Below, piece by piece: positions 43,772 through 51,603 of a stretch of 64,000 nucleotides of DNA. A program made the translations under genes and the position numbers. Each line of letters begins with the position of its first letter. The stretch's first letter is position 1. The notes beneath the pieces are model-generated. The model did no database searches and was not told where the DNA came from. It saw nothing but the letters and a program-made list of their open reading frames with translations. Source of the stretch: Rhodoblastus acidophilus (lineage in GTDB: Bacteria; Pseudomonadota; Alphaproteobacteria; Rhizobiales; Beijerinckiaceae); contig NZ_WNKS01000003.1 in assembly GCF_009720655.1 (NCBI RefSeq), positions 62,001 to 126,000 of the forward strand, given 5' to 3'.

Positions 43772-44758
43772 ATGCCCGTCGTGATCGATCTGCTCAACGC
43801 CGACCCGCGCAACAGCGGCGAACGTCCGCGCCATCCCGAAAAGGCGCACCGTCCCGATCAACCCCTGGCGCGCAAGCCCGACTGGATTCGCGTGAAGGCC
43901 CCGGGCTCGGCCGGCTGGGCGGAGACCAAGGCGATTGTCAAGGCGAACAAGCTCGTCACGGTCTGCGAGGAGGCCAATTGCCCGAACCAGGGTGAGTGCT
44001 GGGACAAGAAGCACGCCACCTTCATGATCATGGGCGAGATCTGCACCCGCGCCTGCGCCTTCTGCAATGTCGCCACGGGGCTTCCCACCGCCCTCGACGC
44101 CGAGGAACCCGAGCATATCGGCGAGGCCACGGCCAAGCTCGGCTTGCAGCATGTGGTGGTGACCTCGGTCGACCGCGACGACCTCCCGGACGGCGGCGCC
44201 GCGCATTTCGCCGCCACCATCGCCGCCATCCGGCGGTTGAGCCCGAAAACGACGATCGAAGTGCTGACGCCCGACTTTTTGCGCAAGCCCGGCGCGCTCG
44301 AAACCGTGGTCGCGGCCAAGCCTGACGTGTTCAACCACAATCTCGAAACCGTGCCCTCGAACTATCTCACCGTGCGGCCGGGCGCGCGCTATTTCCACTC
44401 GTTGCGGCTGCTGCAGCGCGTCAAGGAACTGGACCCGGAGATTTTTACGAAGTCCGGCATCATGGTCGGCCTGGGCGAGACCCGCAACGAAGTGCTGCAG
44501 CTGATGGACGACATGCGCTCGGCGGAGGTCGACTTCCTCACCATCGGCCAATATTTGCAGCCGACAAAAAAACATTTTCCTGTCAAGGAGTTCGTTACGC
44601 CCGAGGCTTTCAAGGCCTACGAAACCGTGGCTTATGCCAAGGGGTTTTCCCTGGTTTCGGCCTCGCCGTTGACCCGCTCCTCGCATCACGCCGGCGACGA
44701 TTTCGTCAAGCTGCGCGCCAAACGCAGGCAAGAATGCGGGCAGGGAGGGATCGACTGA
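43772..44758 (+). CDS. lipA: Lipoyl synthase
   Basis: A 328-residue radical-SAM enzyme that inserts two sulfurs into octanoyl groups on E2 and GcvH proteins. Both iron-sulfur motifs are intact: the auxiliary cluster [12 protein letters not shown] (C-x4-C-x5-C) and the radical-SAM cluster CTRACAFC (C-x3-C-x2-C). The C-terminal R-SSH motif serine is in [12 protein letters not shown]. The start at 43772 (MPVVIDLLN) is the first ATG after the DUF5076 stop. The next gene begins 1 nt after its stop codon. Confidence 0.97.
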   Translation: MPVVIDLLNADPRNSGERPRHPEKAHRPDQPLARKPDWIRVKAPGSAGWAETKAIVKANKLVTVCEEANCPNQGECWDKKHATFMIMGEICTRACAFCNVATGLPTALDAEEPEHIGEATAKLGLQHVVVTSVDRDDLPDGGAAHFAATIAAIRRLSPKTTIEVLTPDFLRKPGALETVVAAKPDVFNHNLETVPSNYLTVRPGARYFHSLRLLQRVKELDPEIFTKSGIMVGLGETRNEVLQLMDDMRSAEVDFLTIGQYLQPTKKHFPVKEFVTPEAFKAYETVAYAKGFSLVSASPLTRSSHHAGDDFVKLRAKRRQECGQGGID

Positions 44759-44759
44759 C

Positions 44760-45212
44760 ATGCCATCGTTTCGCACCAGCCATGTCGTCAAGCACACACC
44801 GGAGCAGATGTTCGACCTCGTCGCCGATGTCGAATCCTACCCGCAATTCGTCCCGCTCTGCCTCGGCATCAAAATCAAGCGACGCTTTCCCGGTTCCGAC
44901 GGCACGATGATTTTCGTCTCGGAAATGGAGGTCGGCTACAAGGCGGTGCGCGAAAAGTTCACCAGCCGGGTGGTCTTGAATCGCGGCGCGCATCGCATCG
45001 ATGTCACCTATGTCGATGGTCCCTTCAGCCATTTGGAGAACCGCTGGACTTTTGCGGATGCCGGGCATGGCGGCTGTCGTGTGGAGTTCTTCATCGCTTA
45101 CGAGTTCCGCAACCGTATGCTGGCCACGCTGATGGGCGGCATGTTCGACGCCGCGTTCCGGAAATTTTCTTCGGCCTTCGAAGCCCGGGCCGACCAGATT
45201 TTTGGCGTCTGA
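44760..45212 (+). CDS. COQ10/RatA-like START-domain protein
   Basis: A 150-residue START/SRPBCC-fold protein. MPSFRTSHVVKHTPEQMFDLVADVESYPQFVPLCLG is the classical N-terminus of the COQ10-RatA family, which binds ubiquinone and supports its use or delivery in the respiratory chain. The RatA toxin name is an alternative label for the same family in E. coli. It directly follows lipA, as in most alphaproteobacteria. A family A repeat begins on the last base of its stop codon, so the final residues (DQIFGV) may be altered. Confidence 0.9.
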   Translation: MPSFRTSHVVKHTPEQMFDLVADVESYPQFVPLCLGIKIKRRFPGSDGTMIFVSEMEVGYKAVREKFTSRVVLNRGAHRIDVTYVDGPFSHLENRWTFADAGHGGCRVEFFIAYEFRNRMLATLMGGMFDAAFRKFSSAFEARADQIFGV

Positions 45213-45336
45213 TACGATTTCCGAAGGATCAGTTCGGAAATCGTATTCCGCTCGCGCGGAAATCCGCCCTTCGCCTGAAGGATTTCCATGCGATTTCGTT
45301 TTCGCGGATCGCGAAGCGATCTTGCGGAAACCGTAT
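45212..45336 (+). repeat. 125-bp palindromic repeat family A, copy 5
   Basis: This is a full 125-bp copy starting on the A of the TGA stop of the START-domain gene. The left 14-bp stem is perfect, and the middle and right hairpins are as in copy 2. Confidence 0.92.
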
Positions 45337-45528
45337 GACCTGTTCGTATTGAATCGGCGCCGAAAGATAGTCGAGGGGTAAACGAAGTATTAAGAGCGCC
45401 TCTCAAGACGAGGACAGCCAGGAGATGGCCGTCAATGCGTCGGATGCATATTCCGCGCGAGCGGGGCGTGACCTGGAACGAGTTTGGCGTGGTTTTCTTG
45501 GCGATTTGGACCGGACTTCCGGCGGATC
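45337..45528. other. Intergenic stretch between two repeat copies
   Basis: No supported gene. A frame starting at 45435 runs on into repeat copy 6 and would take a third of its residues from it, so I regard it as chance. Confidence 0.4.
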
Positions 45529-45654
45529 GTACGATTTCCGAAGGATCAGTTCGGAAATCGTATTCCGCTCGCGTGGAAATCCGCCCTTCGCCTGAAGGAT
45601 TTCCACGCGATTTCGTTTTCGCGGATCGCGAAGCGATCTTGCGGAAAACCGTAT
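45529..45654 (+). repeat. 125-bp palindromic repeat family A, copy 6
   Basis: A full copy in the same orientation as copy 5, 192 nt further on. It begins GTACGATTTCCGAAGG instead of ATACG and has one extra A near the right end (GCGGAAAACCGTAT). Confidence 0.9.
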
Positions 45655-45691
45655 CAGGGAGGCGCCCCATCGCATTCCCTCAAAACGAGAC

Positions 45692-45726
45692 GGCCCCGTC
45701 GCCTGGGGCGAGACGGGGCCTTTAAT
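45692..45726 (+). terminator. Terminator-like hairpin
   Basis: GGCCCCGTC pairs perfectly with GACGGGGCC across an 11-nt loop that can itself pair (GCC/GGC), and TTTAAT follows. It may end transcripts of the lipA operon after the repeats. Confidence 0.6.
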
Positions 45727-46270
45727 CGCGCTATGACGATTTCCGATAAAAATCAGAAGGTTATGCGGTATGTTCCCGCGTATGTGCAGAAGTGAATTTT
45801 CTGATCTGCTACTCCCTTCAGTTTGGCGGCACATCCCCGACGCACGTGAAAATAGCGTACGTCGCGCCCCATCAAGGGCCGGAGGTCGATTGGCTCTGCG
45901 GTGGAGTCATGCTCGCGTTCCGTTTCCCAAACACCGGTCGCGCGCTATCGGGCGTCCCGGCTCAGAAGTCTCGACTCGCAAGGGGATTCGGGGCGTTTTA
46001 AGTCTCGAAACTGGCCTTGCGGGGAACGATCAGTTTATTGCTCGCCTCGCGGGTTCGTAGCCCTGGGCGTTGACCTCAACTTGAAAGCGGCTCCGCACGT
46101 CTTTCAATCGAGGCTGCAATACAATGAATACTGCCACTTTTTTTCACGGCGTCAACTGGAAAATTTCGCGCGCCGCTCACGTTTGAAAAATCGGGTGGAG
46201 CGGGGCGCCCCCTCATGGCGTCGCATGCGGCGGCGGCTTATCCTTCGCGCGAATCACCGGGAGAATTCGC
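45727..46270. other. Gene-free stretch of more ordinary GC content
   Basis: About 540 bases with visibly fewer G+C and less regular codon-position bias than the neighbours. The longest frames (for example from 45792, 69 codons) have no ribosome-binding site or recognisable family. It may be a decayed gene or long promoter region; I cannot tell which. Confidence 0.4.
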
Positions 46271-47266
46271 TTGAGACGGAAAACGCTCGTCAGTTTTGTC
46301 ATCGCGCTGGCCGGCCTGCTGATCGGCCAAGCGGCGGAGGCGGCGGCGGCGCGTCGGCTCGATCACGTCTTTGTTCTCGTGCTGGAAAATCGCGGCTTTG
46401 ACGACGCGATCCTCAACGGCCCCACGCCGTTCCTGCGCGAGCTGGCCGATCGCGCGGGGCTTGCGACCCAATATTTCGGCGTGGCCCATCCGAGCCTGCC
46501 CAACTATCTCGCCCTGGTCGGCGGCGACACGTTCGGCATCCGCGACAACCGTCCAAGCTGCTTCGCTTCCGATCTGGTCGCCGGCGCGGCCTGCAATCGC
46601 ATTGACGGCGACAGTCTCGCCGAACAATTGACGGCGGCCGGGCTGACCCATGCGGTCTACGCCGAAAGCCTTCCGGCGCCCGGCGCCATGGTCGCGGCCG
46701 CGCCGTCGCGCGCCGAACCGCTCTATGCGCAAAAGCACAATCCCTTTCCGTTCTTCGCGCCTTTCGCTCAAAACGCCGAGGCGCGCGCCCGGATGAAGCC
46801 GCTCGAAGCTTTCGCCGAGGATCTCGAGCGGGACCCGCCCAATTTCGCGCTGATCGTCCCCAACCAGTGTCATGACGGCCACGGCCTTGAAACGTGTCGC
46901 GACCTCGACCAATTGGCCCGCGACTATGACGCGATGGCCCGCGACATTTACGCGCGCATCCGCGCGTCAAAAGCGTGGAGCGCGCGCGCCGTGTTCGTGG
47001 TGACCTTCGACGAGGGGGCGCGACCGCGCTATCCCAACCCGCCCTCCGAGTTCGCCCGGCGCGCGGCCGGAGCCGACAACCACGTCGCCACCCTCGTCGC
47101 CACGCCCTGCGGCGGATCGGTGCAGGAGCCTGCGCGGTTCGACCATTACGCGCTGCTGGCGACGATAGAGGACGGCTTCGCCTTGCCGCGTTTGCGCAAG
47201 GCGGCGTCGGCGCCGACGATGGACACGCTGTTCTTTCCCGATTGCGGCGGACCCGCGCGCCGCTGA
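46271..47266 (+). CDS. Secreted phosphoesterase (phospholipase C/acid phosphatase family)
   Basis: A 331-residue exported protein with a signal peptide (VSFVIALAGLLIGQAAEA, cleavage near residue 25). The fold is the alkaline-phosphatase-like phosphoesterase family: VLVLENRGFDD at the N-terminus gives a metal-site Glu/Asn, GVAHPSLPNYLALVGGD is the second motif, IVPNQCHDGHG the third and VVTFDEG the last. It probably cleaves phosphate esters in the periplasm; the substrate is unknown. The start is TTG at 46271, with GGGAG 7 nt upstream, and I find no better ATG. It stands alone. Confidence 0.85.
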   Translation: MRRKTLVSFVIALAGLLIGQAAEAAAARRLDHVFVLVLENRGFDDAILNGPTPFLRELADRAGLATQYFGVAHPSLPNYLALVGGDTFGIRDNRPSCFASDLVAGAACNRIDGDSLAEQLTAAGLTHAVYAESLPAPGAMVAAAPSRAEPLYAQKHNPFPFFAPFAQNAEARARMKPLEAFAEDLERDPPNFALIVPNQCHDGHGLETCRDLDQLARDYDAMARDIYARIRASKAWSARAVFVVTFDEGARPRYPNPPSEFARRAAGADNHVATLVATPCGGSVQEPARFDHYALLATIEDGFALPRLRKAASAPTMDTLFFPDCGGPARR

Positions 47267-47278
47267 CCGGCTGACGGT

Positions 47279-47449
47279 TCAGTGAATGCGGTTGACGATG
47301 GTTTCAAACGTGTCGTCCAGCTGTACGCCCGTCCTGGAGAGCATTGAGAGGGCGATCACGGCGAGCAGGCAGGCGATCAAAGCGTATTCCACGGCTGACG
47401 TCGCCAGATCATCGCTCCAGTATCGCTTCAGCCAGATCGGCATTCCCAT
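47279..47449 (-). CDS. Flp/Fap-type IVb pilin, divergent
   Basis: A 56-residue pilin precursor: short leader (MGMPIWLKRYWSDDLA), then the hydrophobic helix TSAVEYALIACLLAVIALSML and a short polar tail. The prepilin signature is normally G-x-TAIEYGL; here the position before TSAVEY is Ala rather than Gly, and the processing Glu is kept. The start at 47449 is the first of two ATGs (MGM). It follows another Flp gene on the same strand. No tad assembly genes are in the window, so it may be assembled by a distant locus or be non-functional. Confidence 0.75.
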   Translation of the reverse strand: MGMPIWLKRYWSDDLATSAVEYALIACLLAVIALSMLSRTGVQLDDTFETIVNRIH

Positions 47450-47521
47450 GAACTCCCGCAACTCGCCGGTTGTGGTTTCGGCCGGCGGTCGATTTCTAAG
47501 CGCAGGAGTGTTTCGTCTTGT

Positions 47522-47536
47522 ATTACGCAACGTAAT
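47522..47536. promoter_or_regulatory. Small inverted repeat between the two pilin genes
   Basis: ATTACG-CAA-CGTAAT is a perfect 6-bp inverted repeat with a 3-nt spacer, in an AT-richer stretch 73 nt upstream of the second pilin start. It could be an operator; nothing identifies the regulator. Confidence 0.35.
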
Positions 47537-47660
47537 CAAATTGACCTATTGCGCGGAAGGGGGCGGAACGCCGAAAAAAATAGCGCGGAAGAAACTCCCG
47601 CGCCGGATGTTCGCAATGTTGAAACAAGGCGCGCAGCGTGTTGCCAAGCGCCGTTTGTCC

Positions 47661-47822
47661 TCAGTTCAGGCCGTTGGAGATGGCGGTGAACTTGGCGTTG
47701 AGCCTGGTGCCGACGGTGGTCAGCGTGGTGATGGCCACGACGGAGATCAGCGCCGCGATCAGGCCGTATTCGATAGCCGTCGCGCCGGATTCGTCGCGGA
47801 GAAACGAAGTCAGCAATTTCAT
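47661..47822 (-). CDS. flp: Flp family type IVb pilin
   Basis: A 53-residue pilin: MKLLTSFLRDESG, then ATAIEYGLIAALISVVAITTL, then a short tail ending AISNGLN. It has the textbook Flp signature, with cleavage by the TadV prepilin peptidase expected after the Gly of ESG and the key Glu at position 5 of the mature helix. Flp pili mediate tight adherence and surface sensing in alphaproteobacteria. It lies upstream of the divergent pilin gene on the same strand, separated by about 210 nt. Confidence 0.92.
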   Translation of the reverse strand: MKLLTSFLRDESGATAIEYGLIAALISVVAITTLTTVGTRLNAKFTAISNGLN

Positions 47823-48100
47823 GGTCCTGCCCTTTTCTTAAAAAGCTGGAGCAGCGGCCTGTCATGGCCGCCTTCCGAGTGGGAACGTTAATCGGCAAAA
47901 GTTGCCAACAGATTGACGTTACGAAACGACATTGTCCGGACGTGCTGAATTTCGTCCGCAATTGGTCCACCCAGGGAAACGCGCCGCCCTCACGAGTGAA
48001 CAAGCCGCGCCATGAGGGCGCCGCGCCGGGACTCGAAGGATTATCCGTGCGATCAAATTCGTGGTAACGCTCACGAAAATACGCAAGCGGGGCTCGACGC
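47823..48100. other. Intergenic region between flp and modE
   Basis: 278 bases between divergent genes, expected to hold both promoters. I see no convincing -35/-10 pair, no CxxTATxT-type molybdate palindrome and no gene. Confidence 0.4.
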
Positions 48101-48886
48101 ATGTCGGACAACAAGATCGACGCATTGCTGGCGCTGCACGGCGGCGGCCGGTTTCTGGTGGGCCGCGACCGCATAAAGCTCCTCGAAAAGGTCGCCGAAT
48201 TCGGCAGCATCGCCAAGGCCGCCAAAGCCACCGGCTTCAGTTACAAGACGGCCTGGGACTCGGTCAACGCGGTGAACAACCTCTTGCCGACGCCAGCGTT
48301 CCACACGCGGCCGGGCGGTCGGTCCGGCGGTGGCGCCGAGGTGACGCCCGAGGGCCTGCGGCTGATCGCCACCTTCCACAAGCTTGAGGAAAAGCTGGCG
48401 CGCATCACCAACCTGATCGCCGAGGAGGGGCTCGAAGGCCAGGAGGAGGCGCTGCTGTGGACCGTCGGCGCTCGCGTTTCGGCGCGTAACGTGTTCCAGT
48501 CGGAAGTGGTGACGGTGCGGCGCTGGCCCGTCGATGTCGAGGTGACCCTGACATTCGGGCTCGATCAGCGGATCCACGCCATCGTCACCAACGAGTCGGC
48601 CGACGACCTGCAACTCGCGCCGGAGCGGCGCGCCCTGGCTCTGGTCAAATCCTCGTTCATTCGTTTGAGCGCGCCCGACGGCGCCGAGGGACGAAATTAT
48701 TTCGTTGGCGAAGTGAAGGAGCGCATCGACGCCGAGCGAAACAGCGAAATTCATCTCGACATAGGCGGCGGCAAGACCCTCACCGTGGTCACGGCGCGCG
48801 AAAACGTCGAGGGCTTGAAACTTGAGGTCGGCGGGCGGGCGGCGGCGCAATTCGACGCCAACCATGTGATTCTCGCTGTGAGTTGA
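48101..48886 (+). CDS. modE: Molybdate-responsive transcriptional regulator ModE
   Basis: A 261-residue protein. The N-terminal winged helix (about residues 1-115) has LLEKVAEFGSIAKAAKATGFSYKTAWDSVNAVNNLL and RPGGRSGGGAEVTPEGL, the ModE-type LysR-like DNA-binding domain. Two molybdate-binding TOBE domains follow (about 120-190 with SARNVFQSEV, and 195-261). ModE with molybdate represses the modABC transporter and activates molybdoenzyme genes. No mod or moe gene lies in the window, so it acts at a distance. The sugar transferase gene begins 76 nt after it. Confidence 0.92.
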   Translation: MSDNKIDALLALHGGGRFLVGRDRIKLLEKVAEFGSIAKAAKATGFSYKTAWDSVNAVNNLLPTPAFHTRPGGRSGGGAEVTPEGLRLIATFHKLEEKLARITNLIAEEGLEGQEEALLWTVGARVSARNVFQSEVVTVRRWPVDVEVTLTFGLDQRIHAIVTNESADDLQLAPERRALALVKSSFIRLSAPDGAEGRNYFVGEVKERIDAERNSEIHLDIGGGKTLTVVTARENVEGLKLEVGGRAAAQFDANHVILAVS

Positions 48887-48961
48887 GCGGGTTTCTTTAC
48901 CTCTCGTCCGTATTATCCGTAAAGTTTCGAGCGCCGCCTCCGCTCCGGCGCGAGCTTTCGG

Positions 48962-50542
48962 ATGATGATGACGCGCATGAGCCTGCCGCAACCCTCCTGT
49001 CCCAAGCCGGATCTGAACCAGGCGCGCGAAGCGGCGCTCCGACCCGAATTCCATTTCGCCGACCTGCGCGTCGTGGCGGGGCGGGCCGCCGCCGAAGCCG
49101 CGCGGGGTCGTGATCACGCCCCGGCACGGGGCCGCGCGATCTCGCAACCGATGATTGTCGGCGCGGCGCTGCTGTTCGACCTCGGCGTGATCCTGGCGTC
49201 GGGCGCCCTCACCTATCTGCGCGCGCTGGACGGCGTCGAACCGGACCTGGCCTTGCTCGCCTGGAGCCTCACGCTGACGACGGCGGTCGCGCTGTTCACA
49301 TTGCGGGCGCGCTGGTCCTACACGATCCGGGCGCTGGCCGACTTTCCGCGCCAGGGCCTCGACCTCGCGCTCGCCCTGGCGCTGGGCCTCGCCATCTGGG
49401 ACGCCAGTTGCGTGCTGGCCGCCCCCATCGATATGGGTTTCTTGCGCCAGTGGAGCCTGGACTGGTTCGCCTGGGCCTATGGCGCCGCCCTCATCGGGCG
49501 CGCCGCGTTCTCGCTGGCCATTCGCGCCTGGACGCGAAGCGGCGCGCTCGCCCGCCGCACGGTGATCGTCGGCGGCGGCGAACAGGCGCTTGAAACCATT
49601 CGCCGCCTGGAGCAATCCGGCAGGGGCGCTCTGGACATCCTCGGCGTGTTCGACGATCGCGACCGCACCCGGCTGCCACCCGACATGGCGCGCTATCGCC
49701 TGCTCGGCGCGTTCGACGATCTCGAGGATTTTTGCCGCGCCTACAAGGTCGACCTGCTGATCGTCGCCTTCCCGCTGAAGGCCGAGGACCGCATCCTCCA
49801 CGTCTTGCAAAAGCTGTGGGCGCTGCCGGTGGACGTGCGCATTTCCGCACTCGGGGGAAAACTCCGCCTGCGCGACCGCGCCTACAATTTCATCGGCGAC
49901 GTGCCGTTCCTGCCCGCTTTCGACAAGCCGATGAATGATTGGGACGTCGCCCTGAAGGCGATCTTCGATCGCTGCGTCGCGGCGATCCTGATCCTTGCGT
50001 TGTCGCCCGTGCTGGCGCTGCTGGCGCTCGGCGTGCGCCTGTCCTCGCGCGGACCGATCCTGTTCGTGCAAAAGCGCTACGGGTTCAACAACGAGGAATT
50101 CGGCGTCTACAAGTTTCGCTCCATGTACGTCGACCAGTGCGACTATGGCGCGGCGAAGATGGTGACGCGGGGCGATCCGCGCGTCACCCCGTTCGGGGCC
50201 TTCATCCGCCGCACCTCGCTCGATGAACTGCCGCAATTGTTCAACGTGCTGCGCGGCGACCTGTCGCTGGTGGGTCCGCGCCCCCATGCGCTGAAGGGGG
50301 CGGCCGCGGGACGCGCCTATGAGCAGGTGGTGGACAATTATTTCGCCCGCCACAGGGTCAAGCCGGGCATCACCGGCTGGGCGCAGATCAACGGTTGGCG
50401 AGGCGAGACCGACACGTTTGAGAAGATCGAGCAGCGCGTCGCCCACGACCTGCACTATATCGAGAATTGGTCGCTCTGGTTTGACGTCGGCATTTTGTTG
50501 AAGACGCCCTGGGTCGTGCTGACGGGCAAGAACGCGTTCTGA
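48962..50542 (+). CDS. Polyprenyl-phosphate sugar-1-phosphate transferase (WcaJ/HfsE-type)
   Basis: A 526-residue initiating glycosyltransferase. The N-terminal part has four or five membrane helices (about residues 60-190). A Rossmann-like domain follows with VIVGGGEQALETIRRLEQSG. After a re-entrant helix, the C-terminal transferase domain carries PILFVQKRYGFNNEEFGVYKFRSM, RRTSLDELPQLFNVLRGDLSLVGPRP and GITGWAQINGWRGETD. It loads the first sugar phosphate on undecaprenyl phosphate at the inner membrane. It is an orphan here, with no capsule or holdfast cluster. Several ATGs follow one another at the start, so the exact one is uncertain. Confidence 0.92.
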   Translation: MMMTRMSLPQPSCPKPDLNQAREAALRPEFHFADLRVVAGRAAAEAARGRDHAPARGRAISQPMIVGAALLFDLGVILASGALTYLRALDGVEPDLALLAWSLTLTTAVALFTLRARWSYTIRALADFPRQGLDLALALALGLAIWDASCVLAAPIDMGFLRQWSLDWFAWAYGAALIGRAAFSLAIRAWTRSGALARRTVIVGGGEQALETIRRLEQSGRGALDILGVFDDRDRTRLPPDMARYRLLGAFDDLEDFCRAYKVDLLIVAFPLKAEDRILHVLQKLWALPVDVRISALGGKLRLRDRAYNFIGDVPFLPAFDKPMNDWDVALKAIFDRCVAAILILALSPVLALLALGVRLSSRGPILFVQKRYGFNNEEFGVYKFRSMYVDQCDYGAAKMVTRGDPRVTPFGAFIRRTSLDELPQLFNVLRGDLSLVGPRPHALKGAAAGRAYEQVVDNYFARHRVKPGITGWAQINGWRGETDTFEKIEQRVAHDLHYIENWSLWFDVGILLKTPWVVLTGKNAF

Positions 50543-50552
50543 CGGCGAACCG

Positions 50553-51359
50553 TTAAGAACAGGGGGCGGCCGGCAGCCTGAGCGTCACCGTCGTCCCAAA
50601 GCTCGGCGCGCTGGAAATCGTCAACGCGCCGCCGAAACGTTCGGCGAAATCGCGCGCCATCGAGAGGCCAAGTCCGGTTCCCTTTCCAGGCGGCTTGGTG
50701 GTGAAGAAAGGCTCCATGGCGCGCGAAAGCGTCTCCGGGTCCATGCCTGAACCCGAATCGACCACGTCCACCCGCAGATAGTCTCCCGGGGACAGCCCGA
50801 CGTCCGCATCGTCCATGGTCTGCCGATGCGCGGAAATGATCAGTGCGCCGCCGTGCTCCATCGCGTCGCGGCCGTTGATGGCGAGATTGATGAGCACCGT
50901 TTCGAATTCGGCGCGGTCGAGACAAACGCGCGGCAAATCCGCGCCAATCTTCACGGTCAGCTTCGCGCCCTCGCCGAGAGACATCACCAGCAAATCGGAA
51001 AGTTCGACCAACAACACGGATGTATCGACCGATTGCGGGCACCTGTCCGATGGGCGCGAAAGCGAGAGCACGCGTCGGACGATCGATGTGCCGCGCGCTG
51101 CGGCGAGGGACAGGAGTTTCGAGGTTTTCTCGACAAGCTGTGTGTCGTCCGGCCGCTGACGGATGATTTCGGCGCCCATGATGACGGCCTGAAGGATATT
51201 GTTGACGTCGTGAGCGACGCCGCACGCCAGTTCGCCGACTGCGGCCAGCTTTTCCGACTGCGCCAGCCGCGCCACGAGTTGATCCCGCTCGATGACGGCG
51301 TCGCCTCCTCCGAACTGAGGATCGGAATTCGCGCGCTTCCTGGACGCCACCTTGCGCAT
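50553..51359 (-). CDS. Soluble sensor histidine kinase
   Basis: A 268-residue kinase without membrane segments or a recognisable sensor domain. The phospho-acceptor His lies in ACGVAHDVNNILQAV (about residue 50), typical of PAS-type hybrid kinases. The ATPase domain has LINLAINGRDAM (N box), VVDSGSGMD (G1) and GTGLGLSMARDF (G2). The N-terminal 35 residues are charged and may be a coiled-coil linker. No response regulator is adjacent. It is convergent with the sugar transferase. It may be the remnant of a longer kinase or receive its input from a partner protein. Confidence 0.85.
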   Translation of the reverse strand: MRKVASRKRANSDPQFGGGDAVIERDQLVARLAQSEKLAAVGELACGVAHDVNNILQAVIMGAEIIRQRPDDTQLVEKTSKLLSLAAARGTSIVRRVLSLSRPSDRCPQSVDTSVLLVELSDLLVMSLGEGAKLTVKIGADLPRVCLDRAEFETVLINLAINGRDAMEHGGALIISAHRQTMDDADVGLSPGDYLRVDVVDSGSGMDPETLSRAMEPFFTTKPPGKGTGLGLSMARDFAERFGGALTISSAPSFGTTVTLRLPAAPCS

Positions 51360-51603
51360 GATGAATTCGTTTCCGACGACTATTCGCAGTTCAGAGGCTT
51401 CGGGATGATCTGCAAGCCCGCATCAAGGATGCATGGGCGCGACAATATGACGCACTATCGCCCATCTAAGCCTTTACGGCAAGAAACATTTACGTGCGTT
51501 CTTTGCGAGGCCAGTGTCAGCTGTGGCTTTGCTTTGCGCCGCCTCGGACAAAACCGCTGTTTTGGCGCGCTCTTCCCGCTATGGTCGCGGCGAGGAGCGA
51601 GCG

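Noticed and set aside
45435-45725. 96-codon frame in the gap after the START-domain gene
   Set aside because: About a third of its residues come from repeat copy 6, and there is no ribosome-binding site.
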